NCBI RefSeq assembly: GCF_015476655.1
Contig: NZ_JABFHF010000029.1
Coordinates: forward strand, 1 to 64,000
Direction of reading: 5' to 3'
DNA: 64,000 bases
Source: Aquiflexum lacus
GTDB taxonomy: Bacteria > Bacteroidota > Bacteroidia > Cytophagales > Cyclobacteriaceae
A program made the position numbers and the translations under genes. Below the pieces are notes generated by a model. The model worked only from the letters and a program-made list of their open reading frames with translations, made no database searches and was not told the origin of the DNA. Numbering within the stretch: the first letter of the stretch is position 1; every line of letters starts with the position of its first letter. This document shows positions 54,214 to 63,468 of this stretch, in pieces.

Positions 54214-54978
54214 ATGAAAATCGTATCCTATAATGTTAATGGCATCCGAGCAGCACTAAACAAAGGGTTTTTGGATTGGCTAAAGGCTACAAACCCTGAC
54301 ATCATAGGATTACAGGAAGTAAAAGCTGAACTAAACCAAATAGACAGCTCAATATTTGAAGACCTGGGATACCACATATATTGGTTACCGGCGGTAAAAA
54401 AAGGATACAGTGGCGTTGCAATTCTAAGTAAAACAAAACCCAAACATGTAGAATATGGAGTAGGATTATCCAACTATGATAACGAAGGGAGAATCTTAAG
54501 AGCAGACTTTGATTCATTTTCATTTATATCTGCTTATTTTCCATCAGGAACTACCGGAGATATCAGACAAGACTTCAAATATCAATTCTTGGATGATATT
54601 TATGGATATTCACAGGATTTGATTCAAAAAATTCCTAATTTGATTCTGAGTGGAGATTATAATATATGCCATAAACCAATAGACATCCATAATCCCGTTT
54701 CAAACAAAAATTCATCAGGATTTTTGCCTGAAGAAAGAGCCTGGATGGATAAATTTACTGAATCAGGGTTTGAGGATAGTTTTAGGTTATTCAATCAGGA
54801 CCCACATCATTACACTTGGTGGAGTTATAGGGCAGGATCTAGGGGTAAAAATTTGGGTTGGCGAATTGACTACCATATGGCCACTTTGCCAATGAAAAAA
54901 CGGATCAAAAAATCAATCATATTACCTGAAGCATATCATTCAGATCATTGTCCCATATTAATGGAGATTGATAATTGA
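54214..54978 (+). CDS. xth: exodeoxyribonuclease III / AP endonuclease
   Basis: A 254-residue member of the exonuclease-endonuclease-phosphatase superfamily. MKIVSYNVNGIRAAL, LQEVKAE (metal Glu), SGDYNICHKPIDIHNP, YTWWSYRAGSRGKNLGWRIDYH and the terminal SDHCPI are all present. It cuts at abasic sites in base-excision repair and trims 3' ends. Its stop overlaps a possible TTG start of the next gene. Confidence 0.93.
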   Translation: MKIVSYNVNGIRAALNKGFLDWLKATNPDIIGLQEVKAELNQIDSSIFEDLGYHIYWLPAVKKGYSGVAILSKTKPKHVEYGVGLSNYDNEGRILRADFDSFSFISAYFPSGTTGDIRQDFKYQFLDDIYGYSQDLIQKIPNLILSGDYNICHKPIDIHNPVSNKNSSGFLPEERAWMDKFTESGFEDSFRLFNQDPHHYTWWSYRAGSRGKNLGWRIDYHMATLPMKKRIKKSIILPEAYHSDHCPILMEIDN

Positions 54979-55016
54979 ATAATATAAGTATTAAACAAAT
55001 TAGCCATAAAAGATTC

Positions 55017-55415
55017 ATGAAATCTATAAAAATTTCAATCCCTTCTCTCATTGAGAATATAAAAATCATAGAAAGCTTTATTGACAATGCACGGGAAAAA
55101 TTCTCTATCAACGAGGATATTTATGGAAACATTATGATTTCTGTAACAGAATGCGTCACCAACGCTATTGTACATGGCAACAGTTTGGATGGTTCAAAAA
55201 AAGTAGATCTTGAATTACACCTCGATGACAATCAAGTAAAATTTGTGATCAAAGATGAAGGAACAGGTTTTGACTATGACCATTTAGAAGATCCAACATC
55301 CACGGAAAATCTTGAAAAAGCTGGTGGAAGAGGCATTTTCATCATGAAGCATTTATCAGATGAAGTAAAATTCGAAGATTTGGGAAGAAAAACAATTTTA
55401 ACCTTTTACATGTAA
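55017..55415 (+). CDS. RsbW-like anti-sigma/serine kinase ATPase
   Basis: A 132-residue HATPase_c_2 protein. The N-box is SVTECVTNAIVHGN, the G1 box VIKDEGTGFDYD, and the G2 region GGRGIFIMKHLSD. This set belongs to the RsbW/SpoIIAB group that binds sigma factors or phosphorylates anti-anti-sigma proteins. I start at the ATG at 55017; a TTG at 54975 overlapping the xth stop would add 14 residues. The partner is not encoded nearby. It abuts ybeY without a gap. Confidence 0.85.
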   Translation: MKSIKISIPSLIENIKIIESFIDNAREKFSINEDIYGNIMISVTECVTNAIVHGNSLDGSKKVDLELHLDDNQVKFVIKDEGTGFDYDHLEDPTSTENLEKAGGRGIFIMKHLSDEVKFEDLGRKTILTFYM

Positions 55416-55868
55416 ATGGCAATACAATTTTTTGAAGAAGACATCAAATTTTCTCTAAAGGAAAAAAACAAGCATAAAAGATGGCTAAAAGTCATCGCAG
55501 AAAAACAAGGGTACCGAATATTAGATCTCAATTATATTTTCTGTTCAGATGAATATCTGTACAAAATCAATTTGGAATATCTAAATCACAATACTTATAC
55601 AGACATCATTACATTTGATAATTCTGAAGAAAAAAACACCATTGAAGGCGATATCTTTATCAGCATTGAGAGAATTAAAGAAAATGCTGAAAAATTAAAT
55701 AATGCCATAAATATAGAAATTCTAAGAGTCATGAGTCACGGACTAATGCATTTGATGGGATACAAAGACAAAAGTAAAGAAGACAAAAAGCTAATGAACG
55801 AAATGGAAGATAATTCCATTTTACTCTATCAACAATTTAATGTTTCACGTGGAACAGATCAAAATTAA
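55416..55868 (+). CDS. ybeY: rRNA maturation endonuclease YbeY
   Basis: A 150-residue YbeY. The metal motif reads MSHGLMHLMGYKDKSKEDKKLM: the first two histidines are present, but the third His of the usual HGxLHLxGYDH is replaced by Lys-Asp. I recall this from other Bacteroidota, so it may be lineage-typical and not a defect. YbeY acts in 16S rRNA 3'-end processing and ribosome quality control. The end of the gene (codons NVSRGT) contains a parS-like site. Confidence 0.87.
   Translation: MAIQFFEEDIKFSLKEKNKHKRWLKVIAEKQGYRILDLNYIFCSDEYLYKINLEYLNHNTYTDIITFDNSEEKNTIEGDIFISIERIKENAEKLNNAINIEILRVMSHGLMHLMGYKDKSKEDKKLMNEMEDNSILLYQQFNVSRGTDQN
55841..55856. promoter_or_regulatory. parS-like site within the 3' end of ybeY
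   Basis: TGTTTCACGTGGAACA differs by one base from the parS consensus TGTTnCACGTGAAACA. It lies inside the coding sequence of ybeY, 48 bases from the second, perfect site. It is a probable ParB-binding site for chromosome segregation. Confidence 0.75.
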
Positions 55869-55888
55869 TATAGCTTCCACAAGAGAAA

Positions 55889-55904
55889 TGTTTCACGTGA
55901 AACA
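55889..55904. promoter_or_regulatory. perfect parS site upstream of mnmG
   Basis: TGTTTCACGTGAAACA is an exact parS (ParB-binding) palindrome of 16 bases. It lies in the gap between ybeY and mnmG, 18 bases before the mnmG ATG. parS sites cluster close to the chromosomal replication origin in most bacteria. Confidence 0.9.
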
Positions 55905-55922
55905 CTAACAAAAAAATTAATT

Positions 55923-57788
55923 ATGTTTCCAATATACGATGTGATCGTGGTAGGGGCAGGACATGCAGGCTGTGAAGCTGCGCACGCTGCCGCAATGATG
56001 GGTTCAAAGGTGCTGCTCTGCACCATGAACATGAATACGATTGCCCAAATGTCCTGTAATCCTGCAATGGGTGGTGTGGCGAAAGGACAAATCGTCCGGG
56101 AAATTGATGCACTTGGGGGCTTATCCGGAATCATATCAGATAAGTCAATGATTCAATTCCGTATGCTGAACAGATCAAAAGGTCCTGCCATGTGGTCCCC
56201 AAGATCACAAAACGACAGAATGAGGTTTGCAGAGGAATGGAGATTGGCGCTAGAACATACTCCAAATGTTGACTTTTGGCAAGAAATGATCAGTGGACTT
56301 GTTATAAAAAACAACAGAGTTTGTGGTGTCAAAACAGGAATAGGTCTAGAAATACAAAGCAAAAGTGTTGTGCTTACAAATGGAACGTTCCTAAATGGCA
56401 TCATACATATAGGAGAAAAACAATTTGGTGGGGGTAGGACCGGTGAAGCGGCGGCTAAAGGCATAACAGAACAGTTGGTTCAATTGGGCTTTGAGGCAGG
56501 AAGAATGAAAACAGGAACACCTCCCAGAGTTGACGGAAGGTCTTTGGATTATTCGAAAATGGAAATCCAATATGGAAATGAAAATCCGGAAAAATTCTCA
56601 TATTCAGACGAAACCAAGCCTCTTACAAAGCAAAGAACCTGTTGGATTACCTATACCAATAAAGAGGTGCACAAAACATTAGAGACAGGATTTGATCGTT
56701 CACCTATGTTTAATGGTAGAATACAAGGACTTGGGCCTAGGTATTGCCCATCTATTGAAGATAAGATCAATCGATTTGCAGAAAGAGAGAGGCATCAAAT
56801 TTTTGTCGAACCCGAAGGGTGGAATACAGTAGAAATCTATGTAAACGGCTTCTCAACTTCTCTTCCTGAAGATGTACAATATGCAGCATTGCGAAAAATT
56901 GAAGGTTTCGAAAATGCAAAAATGTTCAGACCAGGCTATGCCATAGAATACGATTTCTTTCCACCGACACAATTGAAATTAACATTAGAAACTCAATTGA
57001 TAGAAAATCTTTTCTTCGCCGGTCAAATCAACGGGACTACCGGATATGAAGAAGCCGCATCTCAAGGATTGATAGCAGGCATTAACGCATCAAGAAAAAT
57101 AGCAGAATATGAGCCTTTCTTGTTGAAGCGGTCTGATGCATATATAGGTGTACTTATTGATGACTTGATCAATAAAGGTACAGAAGAACCCTATAGAATG
57201 TTTACTTCAAGGGCAGAGTTTAGACTACTGTTAAGACAAGACAACGCGGATCTAAGGCTTACTCAGATGGGACATCAAATTGGCTTAGCAAATGATTCAA
57301 GGCTTGAAAAAATGCTCGACAAGAAATCTGACACCGCCAAATTGGTCAATGATTTAAAACAGAAAAAGCTTTCTCCCGATATCATCAATGAAGGGTTAGA
57401 AGGGTATGAAACTGCAACAATCAAAGAGAAAGTCTCCATAGAAAAGCTGCTGAAAAGACCTCAGTTAGGCCTTAATCAAATAATGGAACTAGATCAAGAA
57501 TTAAAACTATACCTCTCAAAATATAAAAAAGAGGTATTGGAACAAGCAGAAATTCAGATCAAGTATGAAAGCTATATTGAGAAGGAACAACAAATGGTCG
57601 AAAAACTCAATAATATGGAGAATTATAGAATTCCTATCAGTTTTGATTATTTGTCTATACCGGCACTTTCAGCCGAAGGGAAACAAAAACTTCACAAGGT
57701 AAAACCTGAGACCCTGGGCCAAGCCTCAAGAATAAGCGGCGTATCACCCGCAGATCTCTCTATTTTAACAGTATATCTAGGAAGATAA
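55923..57788 (+). CDS. mnmG: tRNA uridine-5-carboxymethylaminomethyl modification enzyme MnmG (GidA)
   Basis: A 621-residue FAD-dependent enzyme. The N-terminal Rossmann motif is VVGAGHAGCEAAHAAAMMG, followed by SCNPAMGGVAKGQIVREIDALGG and KTGTPPRVDGRSLDY. The C-terminal part has YRMFTSRAEFRLLLRQDNAD and the end motif ISGVSPADLSILTVYL. With MnmE it modifies U34 of several tRNAs. Length is standard. It overlaps the methyltransferase gene by one base (TAATG). The gene is a classical neighbour of oriC (gidA). Confidence 0.97.
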   Translation: MFPIYDVIVVGAGHAGCEAAHAAAMMGSKVLLCTMNMNTIAQMSCNPAMGGVAKGQIVREIDALGGLSGIISDKSMIQFRMLNRSKGPAMWSPRSQNDRMRFAEEWRLALEHTPNVDFWQEMISGLVIKNNRVCGVKTGIGLEIQSKSVVLTNGTFLNGIIHIGEKQFGGGRTGEAAAKGITEQLVQLGFEAGRMKTGTPPRVDGRSLDYSKMEIQYGNENPEKFSYSDETKPLTKQRTCWITYTNKEVHKTLETGFDRSPMFNGRIQGLGPRYCPSIEDKINRFAERERHQIFVEPEGWNTVEIYVNGFSTSLPEDVQYAALRKIEGFENAKMFRPGYAIEYDFFPPTQLKLTLETQLIENLFFAGQINGTTGYEEAASQGLIAGINASRKIAEYEPFLLKRSDAYIGVLIDDLINKGTEEPYRMFTSRAEFRLLLRQDNADLRLTQMGHQIGLANDSRLEKMLDKKSDTAKLVNDLKQKKLSPDIINEGLEGYETATIKEKVSIEKLLKRPQLGLNQIMELDQELKLYLSKYKKEVLEQAEIQIKYESYIEKEQQMVEKLNNMENYRIPISFDYLSIPALSAEGKQKLHKVKPETLGQASRISGVSPADLSILTVYLGR

Positions 57789-58687
57789 TGTCTAAAGAAA
57801 GATTAACCAAATGCCCGCTCTGCAAAAGCGGGCTTTTTCTTAATCACAAAGAAATAAAAGACCATGCTATCAGCAAGGAGAATTTTTTATTATGCCAATG
57901 CAGAACCTGTAAACTCATATTCACAAATCCTAGACCGGGACTTGAAGAAATAGGAAAATATTACGAATCAAAAGATTATATATCACATCAAAACAAATCA
58001 AACAATCTAACCAACTTTCTCTACAAAATAGTCAGAAAAATAACGATCAAAAGCAAAGTCAAGCTGATCAATCGGATCAATCCATCTAAAGGTAAATTAT
58101 TGGATATAGGATGCGGAACAGGGTATTTTTTAAAAGAGGCCATGAGGCAACAATGGAAAGTAACAGGCATTGAACCCAATCCCATTGCACGGGAAATAAC
58201 TCATCAAAAAAAAATCAAAGTTTTTGAATCTTTAGAGGAAATAAAAAAAGACAAAAAATTTGATATCATCACCTTATTTCATGTCTTGGAACATATACAT
58301 GATTTGAGAAAAACAGGGAAAAGCCTAGCAAAACAACTTAAGAAATACGGAACTTTAATTATAGCAGTACCCAATGTAAAATCTTTTGATTCCCACTATT
58401 ATGATACGAATTGGGCTGCATATGATGTACCAAGACATTTATATCATTTTGACATTGATAGCATGGAAAGGTTTGCAACAGAAATAGATATGAAAATAGT
58501 AGAAATAAAACCCATGAGGTTTGATAGTTTCTACGTATCCCTGTTAAGTGAAAAATACAAGAACCCCGGAGAAAATTCAATAAAACATTTTATTAGCGGA
58601 TTTAAAAAGGGGTATTTATCCAATAAATGGGCGAAAAATAATGAAAACAATTATTCAAGTTTATTATTTGTTTTAAAGAAAAAATGA
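57788..58687 (+). CDS. SAM-dependent methyltransferase with Cys-rich N-terminus
   Basis: A 299-residue methyltransferase of the Methyltransf_23 kind. The N-terminal 45 residues hold four cysteines in zinc-ribbon style (CPLCKSG, CQCRTCKLIFTNPRPG). The SAM site is GKLLDIGCGTGYFL near residue 105, followed by FHVLEHIHD and a YDVPRHLYHFD segment. Such proteins often methylate sugars of surface polysaccharides; the substrate is unknown. The end overlaps the next gene by 4 bases. Confidence 0.85.
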   Translation: MSKERLTKCPLCKSGLFLNHKEIKDHAISKENFLLCQCRTCKLIFTNPRPGLEEIGKYYESKDYISHQNKSNNLTNFLYKIVRKITIKSKVKLINRINPSKGKLLDIGCGTGYFLKEAMRQQWKVTGIEPNPIAREITHQKKIKVFESLEEIKKDKKFDIITLFHVLEHIHDLRKTGKSLAKQLKKYGTLIIAVPNVKSFDSHYYDTNWAAYDVPRHLYHFDIDSMERFATEIDMKIVEIKPMRFDSFYVSLLSEKYKNPGENSIKHFISGFKKGYLSNKWAKNNENNYSSLLFVLKKK

Positions 58688-60405
58688 AATATTTTAAATA
58701 TTTATTTACTATATATATTATTATATTACTAGTATCCTGTGCAAAACAAAGTACACCAATGGGCGGTCCAAAAGATGAAGAACCACCAGAATTATTATCA
58801 ATTACTCCTAGAAATGAATCATTAAATATTAAACCAAGAACCATTGAACTGGAATTTGACGAATATGTCAAAGTAGAGAATCCTAACAAACAAATCATCA
58901 TTACTCCAAGAATCAAAAAAGAAGAAATGGAGGTAACTGCCATCAAAAACAAAGTTATTCTAAAACTCAATCAAGAATTGGAAGACAGTACAACTTATGT
59001 ATTTAACTTTCAAAAAACTATCAAAGACATTACAGAAAATAATGTGCCGGATAACCTGAAATTGGTTTTCTCGACAGGACCTACAATAGACAGTCTTACC
59101 TTCTCCGGAAATGTATCCTATATATTTCCCCAAAAAGAAAAGTTGATGAAAGATGTCCTTGTTGGGCTTTATGCATTGGGTGATACTACTGATATCTTAA
59201 CCGCACCACCCTATTATATCGGGCAGGCAGACTCTGTTGGCAACTTCAATATAACAAACATAAAAGCAGGTGAATTTTTGGCATATGCATGGCATGATTC
59301 AAATAATTCACTCAAAGCAGAGGAAAAATTGGAAGCCTACGGTTTTTTAGGAGATACCATAAATATAACCACAGATATTTCAGGTGTCCAATTCTATATT
59401 TCTAAATCAGACATTTCTGAATTCAAAATCAATCGCAGAGCAGCAGTTGGCAATAATTTTGATGTCGTGGTGAGCAAATTTCCAGTAGAAATTAATATTG
59501 AACATGAAGATATCAATCACAAAATCTTTTTTAGAAAAAATGAAAAAATCATACGTTTTTATCATACAGAACTACAAAATGACAGTACAGCCATTCAATT
59601 GAATCTGGTAGATTCTGTTGGCTACAAAATAGACACACTGATTTATGCCAAATTTGAGGAAAGTGATAGAGCAAAAGAGAAATTGGAACCTTCTATTCAG
59701 GGACCAAAAAGCTTTATCAGCGAACTTTCATTGGATATTAAATTCAATAAACCTCTAAATGAGATTAATTATGACTCTTTGATATTCAAGTATGATACAG
59801 CATCTATTATCCAGATCAAAAAGGAATATACTTACTTCAAGGACAGTATCGACAGAACCTTATTAACAATTGCTTTACCGATACCAGACTCAATTAGCAA
59901 TGAATCATTTAATTTTTACGCTTCAGATTCAACATTTAAAGATATAGAAGGCGTATACAATGAAAATAAATTAGAAGCCGCGTATAAAAAGCTTAATGCA
60001 GAATCTCTTGCAGAGGAAGTAAAAGTAAAAGTTAACACGACAGAGTTACCAATAATCCTTCAAATTTTAAATAAAAAGGACGAAATTATAGCTGAAAAAT
60101 ACCTTATCGATTCCAATGAGACCATATTCAATAATATTGAACCGGGCGTTTATTACATTAGGGCAATAATAGATAACAATAATAACAAACGTTGGGATAC
60201 GTCTAATTTAATGGAAAATAGGCAGGCAGAACCAATATATTATCTCGAAAACCCTAATGATGAAAATTCAAGAGATACTACAATAAGAGCAGGTTGGATA
60301 CTAGAAGTGACTATTGAACCGAATAAAGCCGTAGGACTGGGAAATAATTCGCTACAAAAAGATTCAAATGAAAAAATAATCGAAGAAATTAATGTAGACA
60401 ACTAG
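58684..60405 (+). CDS. Ig-like (Big_5) domain lipoprotein
   Basis: A 573-residue exported lipoprotein. The signal and lipobox are IIILLVSC (C19). The mature N-terminus has TPMGGPKDEEPPELLSITP and an Ig-like Big_5 domain (about 30-135: RTIELEFDEYVKVENPNKQI, LEDSTTYVFNF). The rest is beta-rich, with blocks such as GEFLAYAWHDSNNSLKAEEKLEAYG. The C-terminal NNNKRWDTSNLMENRQAEPI is a conserved-looking pattern. It should sit on the cell surface or the outer membrane. The function is unknown; this type of protein is common in Bacteroidota. Confidence 0.85.
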   Translation: MKYFKYLFTIYIIILLVSCAKQSTPMGGPKDEEPPELLSITPRNESLNIKPRTIELEFDEYVKVENPNKQIIITPRIKKEEMEVTAIKNKVILKLNQELEDSTTYVFNFQKTIKDITENNVPDNLKLVFSTGPTIDSLTFSGNVSYIFPQKEKLMKDVLVGLYALGDTTDILTAPPYYIGQADSVGNFNITNIKAGEFLAYAWHDSNNSLKAEEKLEAYGFLGDTINITTDISGVQFYISKSDISEFKINRRAAVGNNFDVVVSKFPVEINIEHEDINHKIFFRKNEKIIRFYHTELQNDSTAIQLNLVDSVGYKIDTLIYAKFEESDRAKEKLEPSIQGPKSFISELSLDIKFNKPLNEINYDSLIFKYDTASIIQIKKEYTYFKDSIDRTLLTIALPIPDSISNESFNFYASDSTFKDIEGVYNENKLEAAYKKLNAESLAEEVKVKVNTTELPIILQILNKKDEIIAEKYLIDSNETIFNNIEPGVYYIRAIIDNNNNKRWDTSNLMENRQAEPIYYLENPNDENSRDTTIRAGWILEVTIEPNKAVGLGNNSLQKDSNEKIIEEINVDN

Positions 60406-60863
60406 ACGATTACGTGTGGAAACACAATAATAACTTGGGTATAACCTGACACTTATACTCAAAAGAACATCGATTATTTAACAAATAGAAAAACCCAATT
60501 GATAACTAGTACATCATCCACACTTATAAACATTTCAGTGAACACAAACTTATACCTGATTATCTATTCCTAACTAATCCACACAAATTGTGATCTCTTT
60601 AATAATCAATTCAAATCCAATAGCTTAACACAATAAGTAATGTTAAGAGATTGTGAATAGATGATCCATAAAACCAATCATCAGTGTTGATTAATGAAAG
60701 GCAAATACTTACCCACAAATCCACACCTTAATAACTTTAATAGTTTTATTTAATTAAATAAAATAATATAAATATAAAGCTGTGCATAAACCTCTAAGAA
60801 TGGGTTTTGGATAAATGAGGTCTTTTTCATAATTTGACGTTCTGTCCCTAACCCAAAATAATT
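60406..60863. other. candidate chromosomal replication origin (oriC)
   Basis: This 458-base gap is very AT-rich and holds several DnaA-box-like sites (TTATnCACA). TGTGCATAA at 60781-60789 is perfect. TCATCCACA (60514-60522), TAATCCACA (60575-60583) and TGTGAATAG (60652-60660) have one mismatch. TGTGGAAAC (60415-60423) and AAATCCACA (60717-60725) have two. A run of almost only A and T at 60728-60778 (TTTAATTAAATAAAATAATA core) between the last boxes looks like a DNA unwinding element. It lies 2.6 kb after mnmG and 4.5 kb from two parS sites, classic oriC neighbours. No gene is seen. Confidence 0.7.
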
Positions 60864-62621
60864 ATGCAGATCAGCAGACTATTTGATTTGATCAATTATC
60901 AGATTGCCAATTATGATAAAGAAGATGCTTTGGCGCAAAAAATAGATGGCCAATGGAAAAAATATTCTTCTAGAGATCTGAAATCAATTGTAGACAATTT
61001 GAGTCTTGCATTTTTAAAATCAGGGATCCATCAGAATGATAAAGTTGCTATCATTTCCAATAACAGACCTGAATGGAATTTTATTGATCTGGCATTACAG
61101 CAAATTGGGGCCATATCTGTTCCCATGTATCCTACCATATCCGCAGATGATTATAATTATATTTTCAACCATGCAGAAGTAAAACAAGTATTTGTAGGAG
61201 ATGAGGAAATTTATGGAAAAGCAAAAGAAGCATCCAAGGAAATGGATGTGCAGATTTTTTCTTTTGATAAAATAAAGGGCTGTGAATATTGGGAAGATTT
61301 TATGCAAACAGGAGAATCAGGTAATGTTGCAGAACTTGATTCAACAAAAGAAACCATCAAGACCAATGATCTTTTTACCATAATTTACACCTCAGGCACC
61401 ACCGGTCGTCCAAAAGGGGTAATGTTGACCCATGGTAATGTAATCCATAATCTTTTTGCCATTGAAGACCGGATTATTGTTTCAAAGGGTATTGGAAAGG
61501 CCCTAAGTTTTCTCCCTTTGTGTCATATTTACGAGAGAACAGGTTCTTTCTGCTTTTTGTACATGGGAATTTCCATCTACTATGCAGAAAATATGGAAAC
61601 CATTGGAGATAACCTCAAAGAGATTCAACCACATGTTTTCAATACCGTGCCGCGCTTATTGGAAAAGGTTTATGATAAGATCGTTTCTAAAGGTTACGAA
61701 CTTACCGGAGTAAAAAAATCATTGTTTTTCTGGGCGCTTAACTTGGGATTGAAATACGAACCCACCAAAGATCAAGGAGCCTGGTATAATTTTCAGTTGA
61801 AAATGGCCAATAAAATTATTTTCAGTAAGTGGAGAGAAGCATTAGGTGGAAACATCATGCAGATCAATTCCGGAGCTTCTGCACTACAGCCAAGATTGGC
61901 AAGAGTATTTTGGTCAGCGCAGATTCCGGTCTGCGAAGGCTATGGCTTGACTGAAACTTCCCCCGTGATATCTGCATCAATTTGTAACCACAAGGATATT
62001 CGAATTGGTATGGTTGGAAAACTTGTCAAGGATGTAGAGGTTAAGATCGCTGCTGATGGTGAAATCCTGGCCAAAGGACCAAATATCATGCAGGGATATT
62101 ATAAGCAAATCGATCTGACTGCTGAAGTACTTGAGCCGGATGGATGGTTTCATACAGGTGATATAGGGGAATTGGATAAGGATAATTATCTCAAGATTAC
62201 CGATAGGAAAAAGGAGATGTTCAAAACCTCAGGAGGGAAATATATTGCTCCACAGCCTATGGAGAATAAGTATAAAGAATCTCCTGTAATCGATCAGGTT
62301 ATGGTAGTGGGAGAAAATAAAAATTTTCCTGCAGCTTTGATTGTGCCAAGTCTACAAGGATTGATGGATTGGTGTAAACACAAGGACATACCCTATACTT
62401 CCGATGAAGAAATGCTTAAAAAGCCTGAAATTCTTGATAAATTCCAAAAAGAAATTGAAGAACTCAACAAGTATTTTGGAAAATGGGAACAGGTCAAAAA
62501 ATTCAAAGTTCTCAATGCTCAATGGGGAGTCGATACGGGAGAGTTAACGCCTACCATGAAATTGAAAAGGAAAGTTATCCATCAAAAATTTGCCAAAGAA
62601 ATTGAGGAGCTGTATAGTTAG
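60864..62621 (+). CDS. fadD: long-chain fatty acid CoA ligase (AMP-binding)
   Basis: A 585-residue adenylate-forming enzyme. The AMP motif is IIYTSGTTGRPKGVMLTHG (about 173-191), followed by ALSFLPLCHIYERTGSF, VCEGYGLTETSPVIS, GWFHTGDIGEL and DRKKEMFKTSGGKYIAPQ. The length and the FLPLCHIYER and TSGGKYIAPQ segments point to long-chain acyl-CoA synthetases. It activates fatty acids for beta-oxidation or lipid synthesis. The next genes downstream are a MarR regulator and a 3-hydroxyacyl-CoA dehydrogenase, which supports fatty-acid use. The symbol is by function; the exact paralogue is uncertain. Confidence 0.88.
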   Translation: MQISRLFDLINYQIANYDKEDALAQKIDGQWKKYSSRDLKSIVDNLSLAFLKSGIHQNDKVAIISNNRPEWNFIDLALQQIGAISVPMYPTISADDYNYIFNHAEVKQVFVGDEEIYGKAKEASKEMDVQIFSFDKIKGCEYWEDFMQTGESGNVAELDSTKETIKTNDLFTIIYTSGTTGRPKGVMLTHGNVIHNLFAIEDRIIVSKGIGKALSFLPLCHIYERTGSFCFLYMGISIYYAENMETIGDNLKEIQPHVFNTVPRLLEKVYDKIVSKGYELTGVKKSLFFWALNLGLKYEPTKDQGAWYNFQLKMANKIIFSKWREALGGNIMQINSGASALQPRLARVFWSAQIPVCEGYGLTETSPVISASICNHKDIRIGMVGKLVKDVEVKIAADGEILAKGPNIMQGYYKQIDLTAEVLEPDGWFHTGDIGELDKDNYLKITDRKKEMFKTSGGKYIAPQPMENKYKESPVIDQVMVVGENKNFPAALIVPSLQGLMDWCKHKDIPYTSDEEMLKKPEILDKFQKEIEELNKYFGKWEQVKKFKVLNAQWGVDTGELTPTMKLKRKVIHQKFAKEIEELYS

Positions 62622-62897
62622 GAATGATAATATGGTTATACGCTTCTTTGCCAGTTACCCAATATCCTATTTCAGGCAAGACAGAAGACCGAAGTACCGG
62701 ACATTTTAGGGTCCTGCCATGAATTATATCGAATTACAATTTTACTGGCATCATTGTTTATATATATGAATTAAATTATTCGAAATATGATTTTGATTTT
62801 TTGAAGTAAATTCCTTATTGACCAATTATATAAACTATACTCTGTAAATATTCAGAATATAGTTTTTTTTATGTCATTATTATATCTGATTAATTTA

Positions 62898-62940
62898 TTA
62901 TGCATGCATAACTTTTTTTGTATTTAGTATGCATGCATAC
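62898..62940. promoter_or_regulatory. two palindromic operators upstream of marR
   Basis: TTATGCATGCATAA (62898-62911) and GTATGCATGCATAC (62927-62940) are perfect 14-base palindromes with the same core ATGCATGCAT and centres 29 bases apart. They end 38 bases before the MarR gene ATG. Two sites of the same sequence are expected for a dimeric MarR repressor controlling its own operon. The rest of the 62622-62978 gap is AT-rich and shows no gene. Confidence 0.75.
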
Positions 62941-62978
62941 AATATTTTTCTTAACTTAGTCGTATTAAAATTATACCT

Positions 62979-63452
62979 ATGAAGCGCGAAGAAACAGTAG
63001 ATTATCACATAAAGAGTGCATGGCATGCCATATCGAGGATGTATAATCAACAAGCTGTTCAGGAAGATTTTACCACAGCCATCGGATTTGTATTGATCAA
63101 CATCAATTCCAAGGAAGGTACTCCAGCCACCAAGATTGCCCCTTTGATGGGATTGGAAGCCAGAAGCCTGACCAGGATGCTCAAAAGCATGGAAGAAAAA
63201 GAGTTGATTTTCCGAAAGCCCGATCCTATAGACAAACGTTCTGTTAGGATTTTCCTGACACCGGAAGGAAAGCGAAAAAAAGAAATATCCGTCAAAACCA
63301 TCATGGAATTCAATGAACAGGTACGGGAAGTGGTCAGTGAACAAGAATTGAATGACTTCTTTATGGTATTCCAAAAGATCAATCAAGTCATAGAAAATAT
63401 TCAATCAGAAACAATAAACCCCAATGCGTACGAAAATCTGTACGAACTCTAA
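62979..63452 (+). CDS. MarR-family transcriptional regulator
   Basis: A 157-residue winged-helix repressor. The helix-turn-helix is GTPATKIAPLMGLEARSLTRMLKSM in two overlapping blocks, and the wing has KPDPIDKRSVRIFLTPEGK. This DxRxxxxxLTxxG pattern is the MarR hallmark. It lies 16 bases before a beta-oxidation gene, so it probably regulates fatty-acid degradation in response to acyl-CoA, with the two upstream palindromes as its operators. This role is inference. Confidence 0.87.
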   Translation: MKREETVDYHIKSAWHAISRMYNQQAVQEDFTTAIGFVLININSKEGTPATKIAPLMGLEARSLTRMLKSMEEKELIFRKPDPIDKRSVRIFLTPEGKRKKEISVKTIMEFNEQVREVVSEQELNDFFMVFQKINQVIENIQSETINPNAYENLYEL

Positions 63453-63468
63453 ATCCAACAAAAATTTT

